A stretch of 64,000 bases of DNA from Acrasis kona (taxonomy: Eukaryota; Heterolobosea; Eutetramitea; Acrasida; Acrasidae), in contig JAOPGA020001032.1 of the NCBI GenBank assembly GCA_026419775.2, forward strand, positions 1-64,000, written 5' to 3'. The notes beneath the pieces were generated by a model. The model saw only the letters and a list, made by a program, of their open reading frames with translations, searched no databases and was not told the origin of the DNA. The position numbers were made by a program, and so were the translations under genes. Of this stretch, positions 52,543 through 61,570 are shown in pieces (positions within the stretch are counted from its first letter, which is position 1; every line of letters starts with the position of its first letter).

Positions 52543-53142
52543 TTAATGGAAGCATGTAATTGTGACGTCAGTAAAAGCATGATTTTGGCAGGGCCTGAGG
52601 AAAGATGGAGTAAAGTTCCACTCAAAAAGTACCTGCCAAGATTTCATTACATTAACAATTTTCTGGGCATCCATCTTCCATTGGGTGTCGAGATCTGGCA
52701 GTTTCTTTGCAAATAGTTTTTTACCCTTATGTTGAAAGTTTTCTGGATTAATTACAAAGTTTCTGAATACAAACAATAACCTCATGTCACTGCTGTATGT
52801 AATTTTATAAATCTCTTTTGCGAATGTTGCAATTGCCCCGTCAGATTCAGAATTAATGTGCTTCATTGCAATAGAAGGAAGCTCACCCTTCCTAACCCCT
52901 CCAAAATTAAATTTGTCCTTTTTTCTCCTTTGTTTCATCTCTCTTCCGACAACCCACTGCTCCAATCTTTTGTTGTTTTGAAGATATCTTTGAGAAAAGT
53001 ATGTGATCGCTGACTTTCTCAACAAACACGTCAACTCCTCCAGTGACAAAAATTTGGCTCCTTTTGTCTTATTACTGTATTCCATAAAGTCCTTGAAGTC
53101 AGGTGTTATGATGAGTGTCTTATCTATTGTCGGTCCGATCAT
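52543..53142 (-). CDS. Hypothetical protein
   Basis: About 200 residues from ATG 53142 (MIGPTIDKTLIITPDF..). An earlier in-frame ATG at 53193 is possible but would overlap the divergent gene at 53181. The sequence is helical and basic in the middle (REMKQRRKKDKFNF), with DMRLLFVFRNFVINPENF near the C-terminus. I recognise no family. Codon use and length favour a real gene. Confidence 0.55.
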   Translation of the reverse strand: MIGPTIDKTLIITPDFKDFMEYSNKTKGAKFLSLEELTCLLRKSAITYFSQRYLQNNKRLEQWVVGREMKQRRKKDKFNFGGVRKGELPSIAMKHINSESDGAIATFAKEIYKITYSSDMRLLFVFRNFVINPENFQHKGKKLFAKKLPDLDTQWKMDAQKIVNVMKSWQVLFEWNFTPSFLRPCQNHAFTDVTITCFH

Positions 53143-53180
53143 ATTTTGTAATGATTGAAAATATAAATATAAATCTTGTA

Positions 53181-54818
53181 ATGAGTGATGCATCACTTTC
53201 CGCAGATTCTTCCGATTTATCAAGTATTACGACGACTACCACAACCTCCTACACCGATGAATCGATAGATAACGATATTGATGAAAGCGAGTTATATGAG
53301 GATTCAGATTACGATGAAGAAGACTTTCCAAACGACAACGACGACACGAGTGATGACGACCAAGAAAAAAACGACATTACCCTAAAAGAGGTTAAGCAAC
53401 TTATAGAGGTTGACTTCCGAGACAAAGAACTCGATCAGCAAACGCTTATTAACAGCATCCGTCAATACAAATATAACGATAATACAAACAAACAGCCGAA
53501 CATTGATGATCTCGTTCTTAAAGCTGCCAATCACAGCACACAACTTTTTGGTGACGAAGCAGCCATATATAACTGCATAAGGCGTTCATTTACCAAACGA
53601 AAAAATTATAGTACACGAGAGGAGTGGGACATTGAGGTTGACTACATTAACCCTGGAAATGAGATTAGAAAGCAAAGCAACGAGTGGAAATGCTATGGTG
53701 TAAACATTACAATAATAAAAATAGGAGACTGGTCTCCGAAACATTTATATCACGGGCAACAAAGACTCAAAGTGAATGTTATTAATAGATCTTTAATTTA
53801 TAATCTTTTTAGTTTCGGACTACCTGAGCGGTTCGAGACTCCTGATGATGTTATTGATTTGCTTGACGAGTTCAAGTTATCCAAAAATCTGATGATTGAA
53901 ATTCCCGTTCGCAATATTATATCACTCCGTGTCATTGATAGATTGTTAATATTAGACATGAATTCCACACCTTTGTTTTACAATAGGCGCATAGGAACGC
54001 AAGCAGAGTTGAGGAATAGATTTAGGGCAAGAATTGACTTTACTCCCAATAAAGTTGCATCTAAACACACAAGACATTATGTAGTTGTTGAAGATGCGTC
54101 ACAGTTGTTTAATACTGTTGGCATGTTATTAGCAGTTGATCCTGATCTGAAGGACAAGATAGATGCACTTCCAGTCAATTTATCAACAAGCATACTCTTA
54201 AATGAACAAGACTCTTTAAATAAACAATTACACTTTGTGACCTATCACAAGAATCGAAAAGGTATTAAAAACAATGCGATTAGCGATGAAATGAAGCAAT
54301 ATCTTTATTCCAGAAATCTTATCAAAGCCATGGACGATGACATTCCTGAAGGTTGTCTTCGAGATGCTGCCTGTACATTGACCATTAGTGATCTCAAGGA
54401 TCATCTTGACAGAAAAGAACTAACGCTTTGCTGTGACACAACGGTCACTGTGGCTGACTTGATACATAGAAACAACATTTGTCCTAACTGTGAAAATTCT
54501 AATCAATATTATTCTTTTTGTTTGAGCGAAGTTTTAGATTCAAGTTGCCATAGCCATTGTAATAAATGTGGTGTTTGTAGACACTGGAGATATTGGCACT
54601 GCGACGCATGTAACAACTGCTCTTATGACTTGAATCGTACTACATGTCAATTCTGTGGCACAACGAGGGGATCTAGTCCAGGATTAAGAATTAAATTAAA
54701 GCCGAAAAGTTGGTTTGACAGTGTGCAGGAGAGGTCACAGAATAGTGATGCCGTCGACTCGAGCTCTGACAGTGACGACAGTGGTGAAGACTCAGAAGTG
54801 GATCAGATTGATTTGTAA
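53181..54818 (+). CDS. Acidic protein with C-terminal Cys-rich zinc-binding region
   Basis: 545 residues from ATG 53181 (MSDASLSADSSD). The first ~85 residues are extremely acidic and Ser/Thr-rich. The middle ~350 residues form an unrecognised globular region (EEWDIEVDYINPGNEIRKQ, ERFETPDDVIDLLDEFKL). Near the C-terminus a Cys/His cluster (NICPNCENS, then HCNKCGVCRHW, HCDACNNCSYD, CQFCG) carries paired CxxC units able to bind two or three zinc ions, resembling zinc-ribbon or RING-related folds without matching one exactly. An acidic Ser/Asp tail follows. A nuclear or ubiquitin-related role is possible but not shown. Confidence 0.75.
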   Translation: MSDASLSADSSDLSSITTTTTTSYTDESIDNDIDESELYEDSDYDEEDFPNDNDDTSDDDQEKNDITLKEVKQLIEVDFRDKELDQQTLINSIRQYKYNDNTNKQPNIDDLVLKAANHSTQLFGDEAAIYNCIRRSFTKRKNYSTREEWDIEVDYINPGNEIRKQSNEWKCYGVNITIIKIGDWSPKHLYHGQQRLKVNVINRSLIYNLFSFGLPERFETPDDVIDLLDEFKLSKNLMIEIPVRNIISLRVIDRLLILDMNSTPLFYNRRIGTQAELRNRFRARIDFTPNKVASKHTRHYVVVEDASQLFNTVGMLLAVDPDLKDKIDALPVNLSTSILLNEQDSLNKQLHFVTYHKNRKGIKNNAISDEMKQYLYSRNLIKAMDDDIPEGCLRDAACTLTISDLKDHLDRKELTLCCDTTVTVADLIHRNNICPNCENSNQYYSFCLSEVLDSSCHSHCNKCGVCRHWRYWHCDACNNCSYDLNRTTCQFCGTTRGSSPGLRIKLKPKSWFDSVQERSQNSDAVDSSSDSDDSGEDSEVDQIDL

Positions 54819-55006
54819 GGTTGTCTTTGTTGGACATTGGACAATAAGGGTCATCATCGAGTTATTGTAGATCGTATTTGACCATTCGTGTCAATAAATC
54901 CCATTTGGTTCTAATTCTTAATATGTATTTGAGCCCACTTATTTGAGTCTAAATAATATTTATACGATAGATCCTCACCAGTAAAGATTCCTTACGACAA
55001 AATAAA

Positions 55007-55393
55007 ATGAACAATGAAGAGTTAGAGCTTGTACGCTTGGTTGCTGGTCTATGGACAATTGGCGAGCATCAAGGGTTATTGAACATCAAAATATTGAAGC
55101 ATCACCTGCACGGATCGATACATGTACTGGATCATTATGGAATGATTACAGATATTGAAAGCATAGACGTTGAAAACGGAACAATACATCTAATAATGGA
55201 GAGCACTTCACGAGGAGAGGATTTGCAAGGGACAATGGAGTTGAAAGTGGACAGGTACCACAGAACAGAGATTGAGGGTTTGTATACTATCGGTATGAAT
55301 GAGTATGAGTTTGATGGTGTGCTCATCAAAGGAGGAGTTGAGAAACTACTACATAGATTGAAAGACTCTATTAAAGTAGCTTTATTGAGTTAA
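55007..55393 (+). CDS. Small hypothetical protein, beta-rich
   Basis: 128 residues from ATG 55007 (MNNEELELVRLVAGLWTIG). Alternating hydrophobic residues (GTIHLIMESTS, GTMELKVDRYHRTEIEGLY, YEFDGVLIK) suggest an antiparallel beta-barrel, superficially lipocalin-like. No signal peptide or known motif. The A-rich leader (ACAAAATAAA) resembles those of neighbouring genes. Confidence 0.6.
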   Translation: MNNEELELVRLVAGLWTIGEHQGLLNIKILKHHLHGSIHVLDHYGMITDIESIDVENGTIHLIMESTSRGEDLQGTMELKVDRYHRTEIEGLYTIGMNEYEFDGVLIKGGVEKLLHRLKDSIKVALLS

Positions 55394-55868
55394 ACTAAAA
55401 CTTTGTCAAATTTTCATCTGCAAAGGTCATGTTTTGCTTGACCACTCATCTATTGCTGGCCAAAGATTAATCTTTACTTCTATTCACTTGTTTATTTATA
55501 GAAATTTTATAAATAGATGCAACTTTAAAAATGCATTCGCACTGTTTTTCATCATCTGGTTTGCTAGTTATGATATACAGGCACGCAAAAGCTTTCTATC
55601 GAACAACCATTTGAACTCACCTTGACAATCGGACTCCGTCGTGATGCATAATTAATAGGGTGTACTGTGGTCGTTACTTATGATGTCCTTATAAATTAAC
55701 GCGATTGTCTTGATCCTGTTATGAAATTGGCTCACTGATTGAATATGTCCATCCGATTCACTCAGAATCAATAATCATTTCATTATTACAAAGATATCAA
55801 CCATATATAAGTATCATCTTTGGCTATAAAATTATTATTTGCCAATCTAATTATCAAAACAGAACATC
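55394..55868. other. Intergenic region upstream of the formin gene
   Basis: AT-rich sequence. A 63-codon frame (55434-55625) lacks an ATG start and coding character. No other feature was recognised. Confidence 0.45.
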
Positions 55869-57547
55869 ATGTCCACAGAATTGTAGTGTAGAACCTTTAT
55901 TTTTGAATAAAACTAATAATGCAACAGAGAACTAATTAAACTAAGAAGAAAGATTGTGGAACTAGAGGACGAACTTAAAATGCTACAGAGACACAGACCT
56001 AGGTTATGGAATAGTTACATTAGAAGAGGAAGAAGAAAGAGGTTGGATTAGTATTGAACGATTATTGATGGAAGATGAAGACTTCAATTTGGAACAACAA
56101 GTTCCAAAAGAAAATGTAATCCAGCAAGTACAAACCGTTCCAAATGCACCTCCACCACCTCCACCTCCAAAAATGAGTTCTCTAGATGAGATATCGTCAC
56201 CTAAGGGTAACTGTCGTCCAGAGTAAGTAACCAGACGATCATCTTCTCAACATTTTAGTTATCTACCAAACCTACCCATCAACAATGTATCAACGATACC
56301 ATTAAGATCCTTCTTCTTTAATCCTGTTAAAATGAACCAATTGGAAGATTCAATCTGGACGAAAAACAATATAGCAAACACAACTAACGATCTAATCAAA
56401 ACTTTGGACTTCAAGTCCATACATGAGTTGTTCAACATGAGCAATCCCGGATCCTCTCCATCAACTACCTCGCCCAATTCATCGTCACCCAATAACATTT
56501 CACCAATCTCAATCAAAAAACAAGGAACAAAAGACGCACTTCGTTCCCATAACATTAGCTTACTTTTAGGATCTCTCCGTAATTCTGGGCTAACATTCCG
56601 AAAAAATTTAAAACTGGACTCATTGAGATGAATTGTTGAAGGTTTTAGGTAACCACTTCGAAATTCTAGAGCAAGTCATGCCATCTAACGAAGAACTTCA
56701 ATACGTTCGTGAACAATGTGTTGAATCGGCAAACTTTGACGAAGCTGGTCAATTCTTCTCTATGCTGATCGAGTTCAGGAATCTTCCCGATAGAGTAAAG
56801 CATTGGAGCTTTATGCATAAATTTGATAGCACATGTGCCGCCATACAAAATGACATTAATAAAATTCAAAAGTGCGTGTGTTGAGTTGACTGAATGTGGT
56901 CAATTCCGAAAAATTACCTGTCACTTGTTCTGACATTAGGAAACTATCTAAATTCCAAACCTATCAACTCTGAGAAGCCAAAAATGCATTTTGGCTTTCA
57001 ACTTAACAGTTTAATAAAATTGAAAGACACAAGGGCCACTAATCGTAGCAACAAGACATTGTTACAATTCTTGATTGACTGGATAGAAAACAAGCACTCA
57101 GAAGTGAGCTCATTTTATGAAAATCTATCTAGCGTGCAAGATGCTAGTAGGCTAAGCAGTGCTGTTATAAAAAATGAAATTATGAAGTGCAAACGTGGTA
57201 TTTCGGACGTCGATTCTGATTATAAGTGTATGAAATCCCACTGGAAGGATAAATTTTTCACAAGCTCTGAATCTGACAAATTTGACTTTAACTACTTTCA
57301 GACTATTGAATCTTTCGTCAACAAGGCAAAAGGAAAAATCATTCAAATAGATTGTGATTGGGAACATAGTAGAGATCACTTGTATCAGATGGCAGTCTTG
57401 TACTGTGAAAAGGAATCAGGAATATTGAAAGAGTGTCAACCTTGGTTCGTCATGCTTGACAGATTCTTGAGTCTTTATAAATTAAGTTTGAACAAGTATA
57501 GAGATGACATTAAAAAAGAAAAGGAAAGAAATAATCGTAAGAAATAA
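55869..57547 (+). CDS. Short formin (FH1-FH2) with an interrupted FH2 frame
   Basis: Proposed exons: 55869-55882, 55928-56002, 56040-56222, 56259-56578, 56628-~56880, then ~56897-57547. A brief coiled coil (LRRKIVELEDELKMLQ) precedes a small FH1 (seven or eight prolines, ~56150) and an FH2 domain: PLRSFFFNPVKMNQLEDSIW, LEQVMPSNEELQYVREQ, LSLVLTLGNYLNSK and KLKDTRATNRSNKTLLQFL. FH2 dimers nucleate and elongate actin filaments. No GTPase-binding or DAD region is seen, so it is unusually small. Introns of 45, 37, 36 and 49 bases are inferred. Between INKIQK and SIPKNYLS two in-frame TGA codons (56882, 56891) occur with no GT-AG intron able to remove them. Tiny non-canonical intron, sequence error or true disruption remain open. 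Confidence 0.75.
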
Positions 57548-57557
57548 AGCGTACATC

Positions 57558-58691
57558 TTACGCCTTTGGCGTCTTTAATAACAAATTTGGTGTGTCCATT
57601 AGTTTTCCTTTTACTACATCTCTTCTCGCACAAGTGCTAATGTATTTGTAGACATCCTTGACACTGTCAAATTTTTTAAGGGAATACGCCTGCGCCAATG
57701 CACCCGCCGCAAAAGGGGAGGCCATCGAAGTGCCAGTCTTTAAACAAAAGGGCTCCTCTACACAAGTCGATAAAATACGTATACCTGGTGCAATCATTTT
57801 TACGCATTTGCCGTAGTTTGCAAAGTTACCTATATACCCAAATTCACCCATTGCTGCTGTGGTAAATACATTAGTCATTCTAGCAGGTGATAGCGTGCAT
57901 GCATCCACATGTTTGTTGCCCGATGCTGCTGCAAAAGCAATTCCCTGATCAACCATGATTGAGATCGCCTTCTCTAAATCATCGTCTGGTGCACCTGTTA
58001 AACTGAGATTGACAACGCTTTTTTGTTTAAGGCTTTTTTTGTGTGTGTTGAGAACGTAATTTAGGCCAAGCAGAAGCTCTGATAAGGTTCCTTTGCCAGT
58101 GTCGTTGATGACTTTGACGGCAATGATGTTGGCCAATTTTGCAACACCATAGGTTTTGGATGCAACAATACCTGCAACGTGTGTCCCGTGTCCGTTGTTA
58201 TCGTCCTGCAGACCGTCGTATGGGAATCCCCATCTTGCCCTTCCCTCAAAATCTGGATGGTCCACTTTGACCCCAGTATCTAATACGTAGACGTCCACAC
58301 CGGAACCGTTTCCTTGATAGTTGTAGAGACCGTCTACAATTCCATCAAGTAGATCGAGACCATAAGTGACATTAGTCTGAGTGGCCCGATGTAAAGTATT
58401 TTTTCTCACCTCGTTCACATAATCGATTGGAGGGAATGTCACATCCTTGCGTACATTTAACACTTCTGCATCATTTGTAAGCATGTGCTCAACAAGCGGA
58501 TCAAATGATGCAACAAATCCCTTCAATCCTGCCCCAAAATCGAATTCTCCTCTCACGATAATGTTGTTGTCTTTGATAATTTTGTGTAAAGTGGCATTAT
58601 GGGTTGTTGTGACTATGAAGTTATTATCCGAGCATATAGTAATACACGTTAGAAGGAGTAATGCCCAAAAAGTGGCATCAAAACCCATCAT
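57558..58691 (-). CDS. Secreted subtilisin-like serine protease (S8, proteinase K type)
   Basis: 377 residues. A hydrophobic signal (ATFWALLLLTCITIC) is followed by an I9-type propeptide (~residues 28-95) and the peptidase domain. The catalytic triad is visible: Asp in VYVLDTGVKVDHPDF, His in NGHGTHVAGIVAS, Ser in GTSMASPFAAGAL. The oxyanion Asn lies in AAASGNKHVDACT. The protein is close to proteinase K in length. It is probably synthesised as a zymogen and used in phagosomal or extracellular protein digestion. Tail-to-tail with the formin gene, 10 bases apart. Confidence 0.95.
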   Translation of the reverse strand: MMGFDATFWALLLLTCITICSDNNFIVTTTHNATLHKIIKDNNIIVRGEFDFGAGLKGFVASFDPLVEHMLTNDAEVLNVRKDVTFPPIDYVNEVRKNTLHRATQTNVTYGLDLLDGIVDGLYNYQGNGSGVDVYVLDTGVKVDHPDFEGRARWGFPYDGLQDDNNGHGTHVAGIVASKTYGVAKLANIIAVKVINDTGKGTLSELLLGLNYVLNTHKKSLKQKSVVNLSLTGAPDDDLEKAISIMVDQGIAFAAASGNKHVDACTLSPARMTNVFTTAAMGEFGYIGNFANYGKCVKMIAPGIRILSTCVEEPFCLKTGTSMASPFAAGALAQAYSLKKFDSVKDVYKYISTCARRDVVKGKLMDTPNLLLKTPKA

Positions 58692-58750
58692 CTATTTTTT
58701 ATGTAACAATCATTCACACAACTTTACAACATTCATACTTTATTTATACA

Positions 58751-59758
58751 TTATTGATAACTTATTGTATATTTAACATTTCCGTTCGCATCAGCTCTAA
58801 TAACTTGCTGACTAAACAGTTGAATTGCCGATAGAAGTTCATTAAAGCAATTGTGAATTGTAATCGCACAATTAGACAACTCAACCGCAGTAATGGCAAC
58901 TTGCTGAGGGGTGGTATTGTTCAGAGCAGCTTGAACACTTCTTAGAATACCACTAGCTGTCATCAATAAAGGAGTCATAGGAGCCAATGGAGTGAACGGG
59001 AAAACAAATGTGGCAATGTTATTCAATATTGTGGCCACCTGCACTATTGTTTTAGCAACAACCAAAAGATCTTGAAGGGTGCGTTGGACTTCCACGGGAT
59101 CTTCAAGATATCTCTCTGAAAGTACAGATAGTTTTTTGGAATAGCATTCCAACGAATTTATTTGGGACAAGAGAGATTTTAGTGCCTTTCTAAGATCCTC
59201 TTTGGCACTGTTGTTTACATTCTTTAGTGAAGAATCAACTCTTTGTTGCATGGCTACTATCTGTCTTTGAATTTGTTGTACTTGTAATTCTAGTGATGCT
59301 TGCCAGTTTTTATTAGGGACTGGTTGAGCAACGTATGTGTTTGTTCTCATACCCGGGGGAAGTGCATCTAGAAATGAAATCTCTACGTTTAAAGAACCTC
59401 CTTTGCAGTTAGATAAAGGTAGATTCAAGGCCTGTGGTTGGTTTTTTGGTATAGTGCTTAGAAGTATACCAATGTTGCCCATTGGGTCGTCAGACGATAG
59501 GTAGTCATAATCAATGACGTTAAAGGTGAGCACGTCAGACATGTTTGTGACGTCAAAAGTGTAAGATTCGTTCCACACAGGGTTAAGGTTCTTCATAACT
59601 GTTTTGCTTTTGCCCTGCTGGTTCCCTAACCTAACAATAACATAAGGGTCACTAGAATTATTAGGCAGTTGTGGATAATGAAGTCATACCTAGTTCCAGA
59701 AAAGTCTTTTGGGTCTAGATCAACCCCATTGAAAAGCTTGACAAGCAATTTACTCATT
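58751..59758 (-). CDS. C2-domain protein with helical C-terminus; one-base excess in exon 1
   Basis: Minus-strand exons 59758-59690 and 59651-58751, with a 38-base intron (GTATGA..TCTAG). Exon 1 begins MSKLLVKLFNGVDLDPKDF and should continue SGT into SDPYVIVRLG of exon 2, the standard C2 calcium loop. As given, a run of five A (plus strand 59700-59704) puts exon 1 out of frame. With four the reading is perfect and yields 322 residues, so a homopolymer error or a real frameshift is likely. The C2 domain (to ~residue 125, including NPVWNESYTFDV and NVIDYDYLSSDDPMG) has its calcium aspartates. The rest is a helical bundle-like region (~150-322). Membrane-associated function is likely; role unknown. 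Confidence 0.78.
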
Positions 59759-60062
59759 TTATATCTATTTAAAATAGTTCATCTAAAAATTGNTTTTTTT
59801 ATTTTTGGCCTCTACAGATTTTATTAATAGACTCCGCCATTTTCACTTAATAGGTAAATTGTTTGCGCTTATCATGGGTTACAACTTTCGACCGTAATTT
59901 GAATATTATGATGAAAAGGCCTGTCTTTACGTGTTTATAACATTTGCATTCTCTCATTTAATCTCAGTTCTTGAACATCATGAGAAAAACATCAGGTTTG
60001 AGGTAAAATCTGAAATTGCATGGTCACAAAATTGTAATGCTGAAGAACTAAATTTTACAATA

Positions 60063-61538
60063 ATGTCTGAAGCGGTGTGGCGAACTTTGTTTGTTCTGTT
60101 TCTTGTATTCGTTGCATTGGTGGTCGCAGAAACAGAAGACGACGGTCAATACGATGACGCGATTAAATTTGAGCCTCTGGAAAGCAAATCTGAATATGAG
60201 GCACCCACTCCAAGAGGCACTGTGTTCTTTGAAAACTTTAACAAGGATCCATTTGTTTCAAGATGGATCGTGAGCGAAGATCCCAAATACAACGGAGTTT
60301 GGAGGTGGAACCCACCACAATCGGCAATCAAAGCTATCGAAGGGGACAAGGGCCTTGGTATGACACAAGGTGCGAAGCACTATGGAATCTCTTCTAAAAT
60401 AAGCCCTTATATAAATAAGAAGGGAAAAGATTTAATCATCCAATACGAGGTGAAGTACGAGGAAACCATCAACTGTGGTGGTTCTTATATCAAACTGCTA
60501 AGAAAGCACAAGGACGAGACGCTTGCTCTCGAGAAGCTTAACGGAAATACTCCCCACGTAATAATGTTTGGTCCTGATTATTGTGGATCCGATACAAACA
60601 AAGTCCATTTCATTCTAACATACTTCAATCCAAAGTCCAAGAAGCATGTACAACATCATCTTAAGAACTCTCCACACATTAAGAACGACCAACTCACGCA
60701 CTTGTATTCAGTCACACTAAGCTCTGATAATAAATTCGAACTATATATTGATCAAGAGTTGGCAAGAAAAGGAACTTTAGAGAATGACTTCGAACCACCC
60801 ATTCAACCCCCTAAACAAATACCTGATGCCGCAGAAAAAAAACCCGCCGACTGGGTCAACGACGAATTCATTCCCGATCCTAATGCAGTCAAGCCCGCCG
60901 ATTGGGACGAGTCACAACCACGACTAATTGACGATAAAGATGACAAGAAACCATCCACATGGTTGGATGACCAACCAGCCTCTATACCCGATCCAGAAGC
61001 CAAAAAGCCTGAAGAGTGGGATGACGAAGTGGATGGAGTGTGGCAAGCACCTTTGATTACTAATCCTGTATGCATAGATCATGGATGTGGCGAGTGGAGA
61101 CCACAACAAGTTCCAAACCCTCTTTACAAAGGAAAATGGGTAGCACAAAAAATTAAGAACCCACAATACATTGGAGAGTGGAAACCAAGATTGATTGATA
61201 ACTCTGACTATTATGTGGTTGAAAATTGGGACGTTGATCCAATAGGAGCTGTTGCTATCGAGGTCTGGACCATGCAGGGAGGAATTGTTCTTGACAACTT
61301 TTTGATCAGTCACTCTGTTGAAGAAGCCAAGAAGTACGCTCAAGAAACTTTTGCTAAGAAGCATGAAATTGAAGTCGCTCAAGTACCAAAGATTGAAGAG
61401 AAGGCTGCAGGCTGGTTAGAGAACGTCAAGTTAACAATTCAAAACATTTTGAACGAATATCCATCGGCCATGATCATAGCCGCAACAGCGTTGGCAGCAT
61501 TGTTTGCCGTTCCAATTCTAGTGTATGCTTCAAAGTAA
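60063..61538 (+). CDS. Calnexin, ER lectin chaperone
   Basis: I start at ATG 60063 because it opens a signal peptide (MSEAVWRTLFVLFLVFVALVVA); an upstream in-frame ATG or TTG adds an implausible leader. 491 residues. The lectin domain includes GTVFFENFNKDPFVSRW, GLGMTQGAKHYGIS, YEVKYEETINCGGSYIKL and MFGPDYCGSDTNKVHFI. The proline-rich P-domain has repeats of type 1 (IPDPNAVKPADWDE, IPDPEAKKPEEWDDE) and type 2 (GEWRPQQVPNPLYKGKW, IKNPQYIGEWKP). A membrane helix (MIIAATALAALFAVPILVYA) ends the protein with only SK after it, so the cytosolic tail of animal calnexin is missing. It retains monoglucosylated glycoproteins in the ER, acting after Sec61 import. Confidence 0.95.
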   Translation: MSEAVWRTLFVLFLVFVALVVAETEDDGQYDDAIKFEPLESKSEYEAPTPRGTVFFENFNKDPFVSRWIVSEDPKYNGVWRWNPPQSAIKAIEGDKGLGMTQGAKHYGISSKISPYINKKGKDLIIQYEVKYEETINCGGSYIKLLRKHKDETLALEKLNGNTPHVIMFGPDYCGSDTNKVHFILTYFNPKSKKHVQHHLKNSPHIKNDQLTHLYSVTLSSDNKFELYIDQELARKGTLENDFEPPIQPPKQIPDAAEKKPADWVNDEFIPDPNAVKPADWDESQPRLIDDKDDKKPSTWLDDQPASIPDPEAKKPEEWDDEVDGVWQAPLITNPVCIDHGCGEWRPQQVPNPLYKGKWVAQKIKNPQYIGEWKPRLIDNSDYYVVENWDVDPIGAVAIEVWTMQGGIVLDNFLISHSVEEAKKYAQETFAKKHEIEVAQVPKIEEKAAGWLENVKLTIQNILNEYPSAMIIAATALAALFAVPILVYASK

Positions 61539-61570
61539 TTAAAAATTGTTAATGTACAAACTGTTTTTTT

